A stretch of DNA of 64,000 nt from Archangium gephyra (GTDB taxonomy: Bacteria > Myxococcota > Myxococcia > Myxococcales > Myxococcaceae). Under the pieces are notes generated by a model. The model ran no database searches. It saw nothing but the letters and a program-made list of their open reading frames with translations, and was not told the DNA's origin. Position 1 is the stretch's first letter; each line of letters opens with the position of its first letter. Made by a program: the position numbers and the translations under genes. Of this stretch, positions 41,982-49,750 are shown one piece after another. The stretch spans positions 2,984,501 to 3,048,500 of the forward strand of contig NZ_CP011509.1 of assembly GCF_001027285.1 (NCBI RefSeq), read 5' to 3'.

Positions 41982-42695
41982 TCATGGGCCGCGGGGTGCC
42001 GGGACGAGGGGGAGGGTGAGCTCGAAGGTGGTGGTGCCCGGGAGGGCGACGAGCCGCAGGTCTCCCCCGTGGGCGCGGGCAATCTTGCGGGAGAGGGGCA
42101 GGCCCAGGCCGGTGCCCTTCTCACGGGTGGTGAAGAAGGGCTCGAAGATGCGCTCGCGTTCGGTTTCGGGCACACCGGGCCCCGAGTCCTCGACGCGGAT
42201 GGTGTAGCCGTGGCCCTCGCCGCGGCCCGTCACGCGCACCTTGCCGCCGGGGGGCGAGGCCTGCACCGCGTTCTTCACCATGTTCACCAGCGCGGCCGTG
42301 AGGAGGCTGCCGTCCGCTTCCAGCACGGCGGGCTCGGCCACCACCTCCACCGTCACCTCGCGGGCCGCCGCGTCCGCCGCGAGCAGGACGCTGGCCTCGG
42401 TGAGCAGGTCCGGCGCGGCCACGGGCGAGCGCGACAGCGGCTGCTCCCGGGCGAAGGCGAGGAAGTCCTCGACGATGCGCTGGAGGTACTCCACCTCGTG
42501 CTGGATGCGCGCCACGTGCCCGGCGGCCTCCGCGTGGGCGCCGGCCTTCAGGTCCTCCTCCAGGATTCCCGAGAAGAGGGAGATGCCACCCAGGGGGTTG
42601 CGCACCTCGTGGGCCACGCCCGCCAGCATCAGCTTGAGCTGCCGGTCGCGGCTCTCCAGGGCGCCGCGCATCACTTCGAGCTCGCGCGCCAGCAC
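41982..42695 (-). CDS. Histidine kinase catalytic half (separated by frameshift)
   Basis: This frame encodes the dimerisation and ATPase half of a sensor kinase: H box GVAHEVRNPLGGISLFSG, N box NMVKNAVQAS and G boxes (DSGPGV, GTGLGLPLSRKI). A start at GTG 42695 would give 237 residues without sensor or membrane part. The frame is open back to about 42720, where it continues the HAMP sequence of the upstream ORF (EPTREIGVLARELEVM). The two halves therefore belong to one gene, separated by one base in a run of six G. As read, it is either a broken gene or a sequencing error. Confidence 0.85.
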   Translation of the reverse strand: MLARELEVMRGALESRDRQLKLMLAGVAHEVRNPLGGISLFSGILEEDLKAGAHAEAAGHVARIQHEVEYLQRIVEDFLAFAREQPLSRSPVAAPDLLTEASVLLAADAAAREVTVEVVAEPAVLEADGSLLTAALVNMVKNAVQASPPGGKVRVTGRGEGHGYTIRVEDSGPGVPETERERIFEPFFTTREKGTGLGLPLSRKIARAHGGDLRLVALPGTTTFELTLPLVPAPRGP

Positions 42696-43453
42696 GCCGA
42701 TCTCCCGCGTGGGCTCGGGGGGACGGGGGTGGTCAGGTCACCCCGGCCGATGCGCAGCGCCGAGGCCATGAGCCGGCGCAGCGGCCGTGCCAGTCCACGC
42801 GCGGTGAGGATGGCGACGAGGCCGAGCACGCCGAGGGCCACGCCGCTCGCCGCCGCGAAGCTGCGGGACAGGCGGGCCAGTGGGCCGAAGAAGGCGGCGC
42901 TGCCCTCCACGGCCACGGCGCCCACCACCTGGCCCTCGCGGCGCACCGGGGCGTAGCCCGTCTTGTAGAGGCGTCCATCCGAGCCGCTGAAGAGCACCTG
43001 GCTGGCGGCGCGCTCACCGGAGAAGACCCGGGACAGCTCGAGCCTGTCCCGCGCGAGCTCGGGGACCTCGGTGCCCACCGGGAGGCCGCCGCCCACGTCC
43101 GCGCGCACCCGGCCCTGCGTGTCCACCACGTACAGGCGCCGCACGCCGCTCGAGTCGCGGACCTCGGTGAGCAGGCGCACGAGGTTGCGCCACGTGCGCG
43201 TGCCGGTGGTGTCGTCACCGGGCTCGATGGTGAGCATGCGCTCGCCGCTGACCTGGCTCGCCGTGGCGGCGGCGATGGCGGAGAGGCTCGTGCCCAGCTC
43301 TTCTTCCAGGATGGAGCGGGCCAGCGCGTACACGGCCGTCCCGGTGAGCGCGAGGAAGAGCAGCGTGGGCAGCAGGAAGGCCACGAGCAGGCGCGCCGAG
43401 AGCGAGCCCAGCGCGTCCTTCAGGCGGGAGGAGAGGGGAGGCGGGGTGGACAT
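42671..43453 (-). CDS. Histidine kinase sensor half (separated by frameshift)
   Basis: The 260-residue frame holds a membrane helix (about 20-42), an extracytoplasmic sensor of single Cache type (VRRLYVVDTQGRVRADVG..., YKTGYAPVRREGQVVGAVAV), a second helix (about 208-230) and the first part of a HAMP domain. After TTPVPP the frame leaves the family pattern and ends within 16 codons. The kinase half follows in another frame (41982-42695). Together they would form a kinase of about 490 residues. Confidence 0.85.
   Translation of the reverse strand: MSTPPPLSSRLKDALGSLSARLLVAFLLPTLLFLALTGTAVYALARSILEEELGTSLSAIAAATASQVSGERMLTIEPGDDTTGTRTWRNLVRLLTEVRDSSGVRRLYVVDTQGRVRADVGGGLPVGTEVPELARDRLELSRVFSGERAASQVLFSGSDGRLYKTGYAPVRREGQVVGAVAVEGSAAFFGPLARLSRSFAAASGVALGVLGLVAILTARGLARPLRRLMASALRIGRGDLTTPVPPSPRGRSACWRASSK
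42717..42722 (-). other. Frameshift site in sensor kinase gene
   Basis: A run of six G on the plus strand (six C in the coding sense, after GT). One more C would join GTC CCC CCC GAG and restore a single frame through HAMP into the kinase. Homopolymer runs are common places for both sequencing errors and real slippage. Confidence 0.7.
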
Positions 43454-43525
43454 GGGGGAAGACGGTTCCGCACTCTACACCGGCGCCTGGTTGCGGGCTG
43501 GAGCCGGTTTGATAGGACGCGCTCC

Positions 43526-44323
43526 ATGACGCTTGAACAGAGCGCTTCGCTGCAACTGCCGTCGTTCCTGCATGGCACCTTCCGCTCGGCGCGGCAGAAG
43601 GCCAAGAGGGAGGGCCTGCGCTGTGGCGAGCAGTACCATGAGGATGGCACCTTCCTCGCTCCCCGGCAGATGGTGGCGGTGCCCCCGGGCGAGGTGGTGG
43701 TGGTACACGAGGTGGTGGACTTCCAGCGCGAGCGCCCGGCCTGGCGGCTTTACATGGTGTCCCATGTCATGGTCGCCCTGTCCGAGCCTCCGCAGAGTTC
43801 GATTCCCGTGAGGCGCGACTACGAGGCACTCTTCCGCGAGACAGCTTGGGGTGCGCTGTTCTTCGCAACGACACACATGGGCCCTGTGAGTGCGCAGAGC
43901 ACGGCGAAGCGCCTGCAGGCAGTGCTACGCTTTTGGGAGCCGCTGCAGGGCGCGCGCTACCTCTTCAAGAAACTGGGGGAGGCACATACGCTGGAAGAAC
44001 TGATGGTGGCTTCTTGTGACTGGGCCATGGCGGCGTGGTGCCCGGGGGAAGACGCGCCGGTGCGCGAGCGTCTGGCATTGGCGGTGGATCGCATGGCACG
44101 AGCGACCCGGGAGGATTGCATCGAGGCCATCTGCCGGGAAATGCCACGAGCGCTCGCTCATGTCGGCAAGTTGAAGCACCGGAGTGTGGTGGCCGACCCC
44201 GCCTTCCAGCGCGAGCGCCTCGCCACACTCGACCCTCGCGCTTTCGAGCGGGTGTCCGGCGCACTCACGGGGGAGATCATGAGTCTGTTACTGGATTGGG
44301 ATCATGAGCTCGGGATGCAGTAG
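43526..44323 (+). CDS. Hypothetical protein, paralogue of the gene at 1-206
   Basis: The 265-residue soluble protein has no recognised domain. Its N-terminal 61 residues match those of the partial gene at 1-206 without gaps (about 25 identities, with the block PR.M..VPPGEV.V.H). The rest contains mainly helices (ALFRETAWGALFFATTH, EELMVASCDWAMAAW, EAICREMPRALAHVGKL). It stands alone between a broken kinase gene and radA. Since its paralogue lies next to a nuclease-like exported protein, a role as orphan immunity or similar protein is possible but unproven. Confidence 0.75.
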   Translation: MTLEQSASLQLPSFLHGTFRSARQKAKREGLRCGEQYHEDGTFLAPRQMVAVPPGEVVVVHEVVDFQRERPAWRLYMVSHVMVALSEPPQSSIPVRRDYEALFRETAWGALFFATTHMGPVSAQSTAKRLQAVLRFWEPLQGARYLFKKLGEAHTLEELMVASCDWAMAAWCPGEDAPVRERLALAVDRMARATREDCIEAICREMPRALAHVGKLKHRSVVADPAFQRERLATLDPRAFERVSGALTGEIMSLLLDWDHELGMQ

Positions 44324-44343
44324 ACACACCCCGAGACACCCCC

Positions 44344-45705
44344 TCAGTCGAACATCGCTCCCAGTGCCTCGGAGAGCGTCTCGACTCCCACCACCTCCAG
44401 CTTCGTGTCCTCCAGCCGCCTCGCGCTCCCCTTGGGGATGATGGCCCGCTGGAAGCCCATCTTCGCCGCCTCGGCCAGCCTCGGCTCCACCTGGCCCACC
44501 GCGCGGACCTCTCCAGCCAGCCCCACCTCGCCCAGCACCAGCGTGTGCGCCTCCAGCGGCCGGTTCTGCAGGCTGCTCACCAGCGCCGCGCACACCGCCA
44601 GGTCGCACGCCGGCTCCGACAACTGCATGCCTCCCGCCACGTTCACGAAGAGATCACACCCCACCAGCGGGATGTCCTCCTTCTTCTCCAGCACCGCCGC
44701 CAGCAGCGCCACGCGGTTGCCGTCCACGCCGATCGCCGTGCGCCGCGCCGTGCCGTAGCCCGTGGGCGCCACCAGCGCCTGTACCTCCACCAGCAGCGGC
44801 CGCGTCCCGTTCAGCGTGCACGTCACCACGCTGCCCGCCTTGCCCGCCGGCCGCTCGGCCAGGAAGAGCGCCGACGGGTCCGGCACCTCCACCAGCCCCG
44901 CTCCCTTCATCTCGAAGACGCCAATCTCGTTCGTCGAGCCGAAGCGGTTCTTGTGCGCCCTCAGAATCCGGAACGGATGGCCCCGCTCGCCCTCGAAGTA
45001 GAGAACCGTGTCCACCATGTGCTCCAGCACGCGCGGGCCCGCGATGGAGCCCTCCTTCGTCACGTGCCCCACCAGGAACGTCGGCACCCCGCTGCGCTTG
45101 GCGAAGGCCATGAAGCGCCCCGCCACCTCGCGCACCTGCGAGATGCTCCCCGGCGCGCTGCCCAGCTCCGGCAGGTACATCGTCTGGATGGAGTCCACCA
45201 CCAGCGCCCGGGGCTTGAGGCCCTCGGCCACCGTCAGCACCCGGTCCGCGTCCGTCTCCGCGAAGAGGTGGATGGCCTCGCCCTCCACCCGCAGCCGCTC
45301 GGCCCTCATCTTCGTCTGCCGCAGCGACTCCTCGCCCGACACGTACAGCACCGGGCCCCCACGCCCCAGCTTGTCCAACGCCGCCAGCAGCAGCGTGGAC
45401 TTGCCGATGCCCGGGTCTCCTCCCAGCAGCACCAGCGAGCCGTCCACCACCCCGCCTCCCAGCACCCGGTCGAACTCGGCGATGCCCGTCTTCCGGCGCT
45501 CCTCCTGCTCGCCGCTCACCTCGCGCAGCCGCACCGGCTTGGACGCCCCTCCCGAGGCCCCCCATGCCGGGCGCTTCTCGTCCACCTTCGCCTCGGTCTC
45601 CTCCACCAGCGAGCTCCACGCGCCGCAGTCGGGACACTTCCCCAACCACTTCGCCGACTGGTACCCGCACGCCTGACACGTGTAGTGCGTCTTTGCCTTC
45701 GCCAT
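44344..45705 (-). CDS. radA: DNA repair protein RadA
   Basis: The 453-residue protein is a RecA-like ATPase and branch migration helicase used in recombination. It starts with a zinc finger (CQACGYQSAKWLGKCPDCG) and continues with Walker A GGDPGIGKSTLL, the RadA-specific KNRFG motif and GVFEM. It ends with a Lon-protease-like domain lacking the catalytic Ser-Lys pair (LGEVGLAGEVRAVGQVEPRL). All parts are present at normal length. Divergent from the small membrane protein gene at 45916, with a 210-base region rich in inverted G/C repeats between. Confidence 0.97.
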   Translation of the reverse strand: MAKAKTHYTCQACGYQSAKWLGKCPDCGAWSSLVEETEAKVDEKRPAWGASGGASKPVRLREVSGEQEERRKTGIAEFDRVLGGGVVDGSLVLLGGDPGIGKSTLLLAALDKLGRGGPVLYVSGEESLRQTKMRAERLRVEGEAIHLFAETDADRVLTVAEGLKPRALVVDSIQTMYLPELGSAPGSISQVREVAGRFMAFAKRSGVPTFLVGHVTKEGSIAGPRVLEHMVDTVLYFEGERGHPFRILRAHKNRFGSTNEIGVFEMKGAGLVEVPDPSALFLAERPAGKAGSVVTCTLNGTRPLLVEVQALVAPTGYGTARRTAIGVDGNRVALLAAVLEKKEDIPLVGCDLFVNVAGGMQLSEPACDLAVCAALVSSLQNRPLEAHTLVLGEVGLAGEVRAVGQVEPRLAEAAKMGFQRAIIPKGSARRLEDTKLEVVGVETLSEALGAMFD

Positions 45706-45915
45706 GGAACCCCTTGTCTATCGCAGGGCACCCACGTTTCCCTCGCTTTCCCGCACGCTCGCCTGCCCCTCCCCGGAGTCGCCCGGGGGGCGAGCGGGCA
45801 GGCGTGGGGGTCCCTTCTGGGTCACCCCGGCAAGTTGTGCCTGAGGGCAGGGCTCACCACGTTTCTTCCCAATCGGGGCCGCACGTCGCGGTACCCCATG
45901 AAAGGGAGAACGAAG

Positions 45916-46182
45916 ATGGGCATCCTCTGGTTGCTGGTGGTGGGTCTGGTGGCGGGTCTGATCGCGCGTGCTCTCGTTCCGGGTCGTCAGTCCATGGGTC
46001 TGGTGATGACGATGGTGCTGGGCGTCGTGGGCTCGTTCGTCGGTGGATTCATCGGCTCGCTCTTCACGCACCGTGCCGTGACGGACCTGCATGCCACGGG
46101 TCTCATCATGTCGGTACTCGGTTCCATCGTGGTGCTACTCCTGGTGGGAATGGCGGGCCGGGGCCGTCGCATCCACGCCTGA
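45916..46182 (+). CDS. GlsB/YeaQ/YmgE family small membrane protein
   Basis: The 88-residue protein has three membrane segments and the family pattern GLVAGLIARALVPGRQ...GVVGSFVGGFIGSLF. Members are stress- and stationary-phase-induced inner-membrane proteins of unknown mechanism. ATG 45916 with GGGAGAA upstream is preferred; an ATG six codons earlier (45898) is in frame. A large hairpin directly behind the stop is the probable end of its transcript. Confidence 0.9.
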   Translation: MGILWLLVVGLVAGLIARALVPGRQSMGLVMTMVLGVVGSFVGGFIGSLFTHRAVTDLHATGLIMSVLGSIVVLLLVGMAGRGRRIHA

Positions 46183-46186
46183 TGTC

Positions 46187-46238
46187 GGGGACCCGGTAGG
46201 GGAGGGGCACGCCCGCCGTGCCCCCTCCGCCGGGTCCC
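46187..46238 (+). terminator. Hairpin after the small membrane protein gene
   Basis: GGGACCCGG at 46188-46196 pairs with CCGGGTCCC at 46230-46238, and inside it GGGGCACG pairs with CGTGCCCC around a 5-base loop. No T-tract follows, so Rho-independent termination is only likely by strength of the stem. Confidence 0.5.
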
Positions 46239-46262
46239 TCGTCCTCGGGGGGTGGACCGGGG

Positions 46263-46294
46263 TCGTCAACCCGGTCGCGCTGCGTGGTTGACAA
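46263..46294 (+). promoter_or_regulatory. BirA-like biotin operator before bioB
   Basis: TCGTCAACC and GGTTGACAA form an inverted repeat with 8 of 9 bases matched around a 14-base spacer. The layout matches the known BirA operator form (TTGTnAACC, 14-16 bases, GGTTnACAA), and the site lies 49 bases before the bioB start. TTGACA in the right arm could be a -35 box, so binding would block transcription. Regulation by biotinyl-AMP-bound BirA is inferred from the site alone. Confidence 0.7.
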
Positions 46295-46343
46295 GGGCTG
46301 GCCAGCCACGCACCGTGCGCGCTCCACACCCCCCGAGGAGCCC

Positions 46344-47375
46344 ATGTCCGACTCCGCCGCCCACGATTTCCACGGTCACGCCCACTTCACCGCTCCGCCT
46401 CCGGGTGTCGTCGTCCGCCATGACTGGACGCTCCCCGAGGTGCGCGCCCTCTACGAGCTGCCCCTGCTGGAGCTCGTCCACAAGGCGCAGAGCGTCCACC
46501 GCGCCGTCTTCCAGGACAACAAGGTGCAGCTGTGCTCGCTGCTGTCCATCAAGACGGGCGGCTGCCCCGAGGACTGCGGCTATTGCCCCCAGGCCGCGCG
46601 CTACCACAAGGACACCGGCCTGCAGGCCGAGAAGCTCATGTCCGTGCCCTCCGTGCTGGACGCCGCCTCCAAGGCCCGCGCCGCCGGTGCCACCCGCTTC
46701 TGCATGGGCGCCGCCTGGCGCGAGGTGAAGGACGGGCCCCAGTTCGACAACGTCCTGGAGATGGTCCGCGGCGTGAAGGCGCTCGGCATGGAGGCCTGTG
46801 CCACGCTCGGCATGCTCACCGACAGCCAGGCGAAGCGTCTCAAGGAAGCCGGCCTCTCCGCCTACAACCACAACCTCGACACCTCCGAGGACAAGTACGC
46901 GGACATCATCTCCACCCGGACCTATGAGGACCGGCTCAACACCCTCGAGCGCGTGCGCCAGGCCGGCATCTCCGTGTGCTCCGGTGGCATCATCGGCCTG
47001 GGCGAGTCCGTGGATGACCGCTGCAAGCTCCTGCTCACGCTCTCCAACCAGGAGGTCCACCCCGAGTCCGTTCCCATCAACGCGCTCGTCGCGGTGAAGG
47101 GCACGCCGCTCCAGGACCAGAAGCCCGTGCAGACCGTGGAGATGGTCCGCACCATCGCCACCGCCCGCATCCTCATGCCCATGGCCATGGTGCGGCTGTC
47201 CGCCGGCCGCATGCAGATGAACGAGGAGGCCCAGCTGCTGTGCATGCTCGCCGGTGCCAACTCGCTCTTCTTCGGCGAGAAGCTCCTCACCACCGGCAAC
47301 CCCGAGTACACCCAGGACATGGCCCTCCTGGAGAAGGCTGGCATCCGCCCCCTGGAGCCGGATACGTCGCGGTAA
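46344..47375 (+). CDS. bioB: Biotin synthase
   Basis: The 343-residue radical SAM enzyme inserts sulphur into dethiobiotin. The CxxxCxxC cluster motif is in [24 protein letters not shown] and the second-cluster Arg/Cys residues ([16 protein letters not shown]) follow. It starts at an ATG preceded by GAGGAG. A BirA-like operator lies 49 bases upstream. Its stop TAA overlaps a bioF ATG as TAATG, so bioB, bioF and bioD form one operon. About 30 extra residues precede the family core at the N-terminus. Confidence 0.97.
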   Translation: MSDSAAHDFHGHAHFTAPPPGVVVRHDWTLPEVRALYELPLLELVHKAQSVHRAVFQDNKVQLCSLLSIKTGGCPEDCGYCPQAARYHKDTGLQAEKLMSVPSVLDAASKARAAGATRFCMGAAWREVKDGPQFDNVLEMVRGVKALGMEACATLGMLTDSQAKRLKEAGLSAYNHNLDTSEDKYADIISTRTYEDRLNTLERVRQAGISVCSGGIIGLGESVDDRCKLLLTLSNQEVHPESVPINALVAVKGTPLQDQKPVQTVEMVRTIATARILMPMAMVRLSAGRMQMNEEAQLLCMLAGANSLFFGEKLLTTGNPEYTQDMALLEKAGIRPLEPDTSR

Positions 47376-48604
47376 TGACCCGGGATTCGCGACACCCTCA
47401 CCCTTTCCCTCTCCCGGAGGGCGAGGGGAGTTTGGGCTCAGTGGGGGCCACGGTGGCCACCGGGTGGGCCCTCGCGGACATGGACTCCCTGTCCTCCCGC
47501 GGCCTCAAGCGGTTCCTCGAGCCACTCGACTCTCCCCAGGGCCCCCTCGTCCGCGTGGGCGGGGAGACGCTCGTCAACTTCTCCTCCAACGACTACCTGG
47601 GCCTCGCCGCCTCGCCCTCCGTGCGCGCCGCCGCCATCGCCGCCCTGGAGAGCCATGGGGTGGGTTCCGGTGCCAGCCGGCTCGTCGTGGGTGACACCAC
47701 CGTCCACCAGCGGCTGGAGGCCCGGCTCGCCGCCTTCGAGCGGGCCGAGGCCGCGCTCCTCTTCAACTCGGGCTATGCCGCCAACGTCGGCACCCTGCAG
47801 GCCCTCGTGGGCCCCGAGGACGCCGTCTTCTCCGACGCCCTCAACCACGCCTCCCTCATCGACGGCTGCCGCCTCTCGCGCGCCCGCACCGTCGTCTACC
47901 CGCATGCCGACGTCGAGGCGCTCGACCGCGCTCTCGCCTCCACTCCCGCACGCCGGCGTCTCGTCGTCACCGACACCGTGTTCTCCATGGACGGGGACCA
48001 TGCTCCCCTGCGGGAGCTTGTCGGCGTCTGCCGCGCCCATGGGGCCGCGCTCCTCGTGGACGAGGCCCATGCCACCGGCGTGCTGGGCTCCCGTGGCGCC
48101 GGACTGTGCGAGGAGCTGGGGCTCTCCGACGCCGTCGACGTGCGCATGGGCACCTTGAGCAAGGCCTTCGGCGTGCTGGGCGCGTACATCTGCGCTTCCC
48201 GCCCCGTGGTGGAGCTCGTCCTCAACCGCGCCCGGCCCCTCGTCTTCTCCACCGCCCTGCCCGCCGCCCTGTGCGCCGCCGCCGGGGCCGCCGTGGACAT
48301 CGTCGAGCACGATGACGCCCTGCGCGCCCGTCTCTGGCGCAACATCCGCCGCTTCTCCCAGGGCCTGCGCTCGCTCGGCTTCGCCGCCGAGCCCCGGAGC
48401 GCCATCTTCCCCGTCATCGTGGGCGAGCCCGGTCTCGCCGTCTCCGCGGCCCGCGCCCTGCGCTCCAAGGGGTTGCTGGTGAAGGCCATCCGCCCTCCCA
48501 CCGTCCCCGAGGGCACCAGCCGCCTGCGCTTCTGTCTCTCCGCCGCCCATACCGAGGGCCATGTGGACCTCGCCCTCGAGGGGCTGCGCTCACTGCGACT
48601 CTGA
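47375..48604 (+). CDS. bioF: 8-amino-7-oxononanoate synthase
   Basis: This PLP enzyme condenses pimeloyl thioester with alanine in biotin synthesis. Motifs: [51 protein letters not shown] and the PLP Lys in [13 protein letters not shown]. The ATG at 47375 overlaps the bioB stop (TAATG) and gives 409 residues. Residues 7-18 ([12 protein letters not shown]) are then encoded by the dispersed repeat. A start at GTG 47441 or ATG 47480, after the repeat, would give lengths closer to other BioF proteins. Both forms may be made. Confidence 0.93.
   Translation: MTRDSRHPHPFPLPEGEGSLGSVGATVATGWALADMDSLSSRGLKRFLEPLDSPQGPLVRVGGETLVNFSSNDYLGLAASPSVRAAAIAALESHGVGSGASRLVVGDTTVHQRLEARLAAFERAEAALLFNSGYAANVGTLQALVGPEDAVFSDALNHASLIDGCRLSRARTVVYPHADVEALDRALASTPARRRLVVTDTVFSMDGDHAPLRELVGVCRAHGAALLVDEAHATGVLGSRGAGLCEELGLSDAVDVRMGTLSKAFGVLGAYICASRPVVELVLNRARPLVFSTALPAALCAAAGAAVDIVEHDDALRARLWRNIRRFSQGLRSLGFAAEPRSAIFPVIVGEPGLAVSAARALRSKGLLVKAIRPPTVPEGTSRLRFCLSAAHTEGHVDLALEGLRSLRL
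47392..47430 (-). repeat. Palindromic dispersed repeat, copy 5 (within bioF 5' region)
   Basis: ACACCCTCACCCTTTCCCTC followed by TCCCGGAGGGCGAGGGGAG. Inserted 16 bases after the bioB stop, it stays open in the bioF frame and codes [12 protein letters not shown]. Confidence 0.87.
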
Positions 48605-48624
48605 ATCTCCAAGTGGGAGGTCAT

Positions 48625-49368
48625 GTGGCAACCCGAGGTTCCCGGCACCCTCACCCCGTCCCTCTCCCGGAGGGAGAGGGGAAATGGCCACGGTTCTTCG
48701 TCACGGGGACCGATACTGGAGTCGGCAAGACGCAGGCTTCACGGGCCCTGCTCTCCCTGCTCGCCGATGCCGGGCTCTCCCCCCAGGGCTTCAAGCCCTA
48801 TGAGAGCGGGTGTGCCTCCCTCTCCGCCCCCTCCGACGCGCTCTCCCTGCGCGAGGCCGCCCGGAGTGCGCTGCCCCTCGACATCGTCTGCCCCCACCGC
48901 TTCCGCGCGCCCCTGGCTCCCGGCGTCGCCGCGCGCCGCCTCGGCCGCGAGCCGGATTGGAACACCACCCTCGCCGCCTGGGAGCGCGTGCGCCACGGCT
49001 CCGTCGTCGTCGAGGGCGCTGGCGGCCTCTTCGTTCCCCTCGACTCCTCCCACGACGTCATCGACCTCATCTCCACCCTCGGGCTCCCCGTCCTGCTCGT
49101 CGCCCGCGCCGGCCTGGGCACGCTCAACCACACCGCCCTGTCCCTCGAGGCCCTCGCCGCGCGCAACATCCCTGTCGCGGCCGTGCTCCTCTCCCGCAGC
49201 ACTCCCTCGCGTGACCCCTCCGAGCGCGACAATCCCTCCCTCCTCTCCGAGCGCCACCACATCCAGGTCCTCGGTCCAGTTCCCTACCTGGAGGATCCAC
49301 GCCGTCGCCACGCGGCCTTCCGCAAGGCACTCGCTCCACTCGTGCCCGAACGCGCGCGAGGCCGATAA
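48625..49368 (+). CDS. bioD: Dethiobiotin synthetase with repeat-encoded N-terminus
   Basis: BioD closes the ureido ring of dethiobiotin using ATP and CO2. The P-loop FFVTGTDTGVGKTQ, the substrate Lys in GFKPYESG and VVVEGAGGLFVPL are clear. In other BioD proteins the start codon lies only a few residues before the FVTGTDTG strand. Here no start codon lies between it and the repeat, so translation must begin upstream: GTG 48625 (GGGAGG 4 bases before) or GTG 48613. Residues 8-20 (HPHPVPLPEGEGK) come from the palindromic repeat. The rest of the protein is normal, 247 residues in all. Confidence 0.92.
   Translation: MATRGSRHPHPVPLPEGEGKWPRFFVTGTDTGVGKTQASRALLSLLADAGLSPQGFKPYESGCASLSAPSDALSLREAARSALPLDIVCPHRFRAPLAPGVAARRLGREPDWNTTLAAWERVRHGSVVVEGAGGLFVPLDSSHDVIDLISTLGLPVLLVARAGLGTLNHTALSLEALAARNIPVAAVLLSRSTPSRDPSERDNPSLLSERHHIQVLGPVPYLEDPRRRHAAFRKALAPLVPERARGR
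48646..48683 (-). repeat. Palindromic dispersed repeat, copy 6 (within bioD 5' end)
   Basis: CACCCTCACCCCGTCCCTCT followed by CCCGGAGGGAGAGGGGAA. It covers codons 8-20 of bioD and uses the same reading frame as copy 5 in bioF. Confidence 0.87.
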
Positions 49369-49432
49369 ATCGGCCTCCGCGGCGATCCGAACGCACGCGC
49401 GAGTGCAAGTTTTCGTGTTGCACGGCCGTGAA

Positions 49433-49750
49433 ATGGACGCATGTTTCGATCTGCGCGAGAACGCCACGCGAATGGCGGACATCATCGACCTCTCGCTCCT
49501 CGCCGATGCCAGGCGCTACCTCTCCAAGTTGCTCGATGCGCGCGGTATCTCCTACTTCCTCCAGAAGGATGGCCAGCGGCTCTTCCACCTCGAGCCCGCC
49601 AAGGTAGAGCTCGTGGTCCGCACCGCCATCCGCTCTCGCGCTGACGGGCTGGCCGCGCCCCACCCGAAGGCCGTCGAGCACTGCCGCAAGGAGATCCGCC
49701 GGGAGCTCATCCGCCTCGTCGCCTCCGCGATGCTGCAGACGGGGCTGTGA
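49433..49750 (+). CDS. Hypothetical small protein
   Basis: The 105-residue, mostly helical protein is not recognised. Features are MADIIDLSLLADARRYLSKL, a middle segment with paired aromatic residues (ISYFLQ, RLFHLEP) and a basic helix (CRKEIRRELIRLVAS). It has no signal peptide. The start is uncertain: ATG 49433 or the in-frame ATG 49472 with no clear ribosome site. Its stop overlaps the GTG start of the aminotransferase (GTGA), so the two are probably coupled, 64 bases behind bioD. Confidence 0.7.
   Translation: MDACFDLRENATRMADIIDLSLLADARRYLSKLLDARGISYFLQKDGQRLFHLEPAKVELVVRTAIRSRADGLAAPHPKAVEHCRKEIRRELIRLVASAMLQTGL

Noticed and set aside
46197-46262. Biotin riboswitch-like leader before bioB
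   Set aside because: No biotin riboswitch class is known; the hairpin belongs to the end of the preceding gene, and the BirA-like operator explains regulation better.
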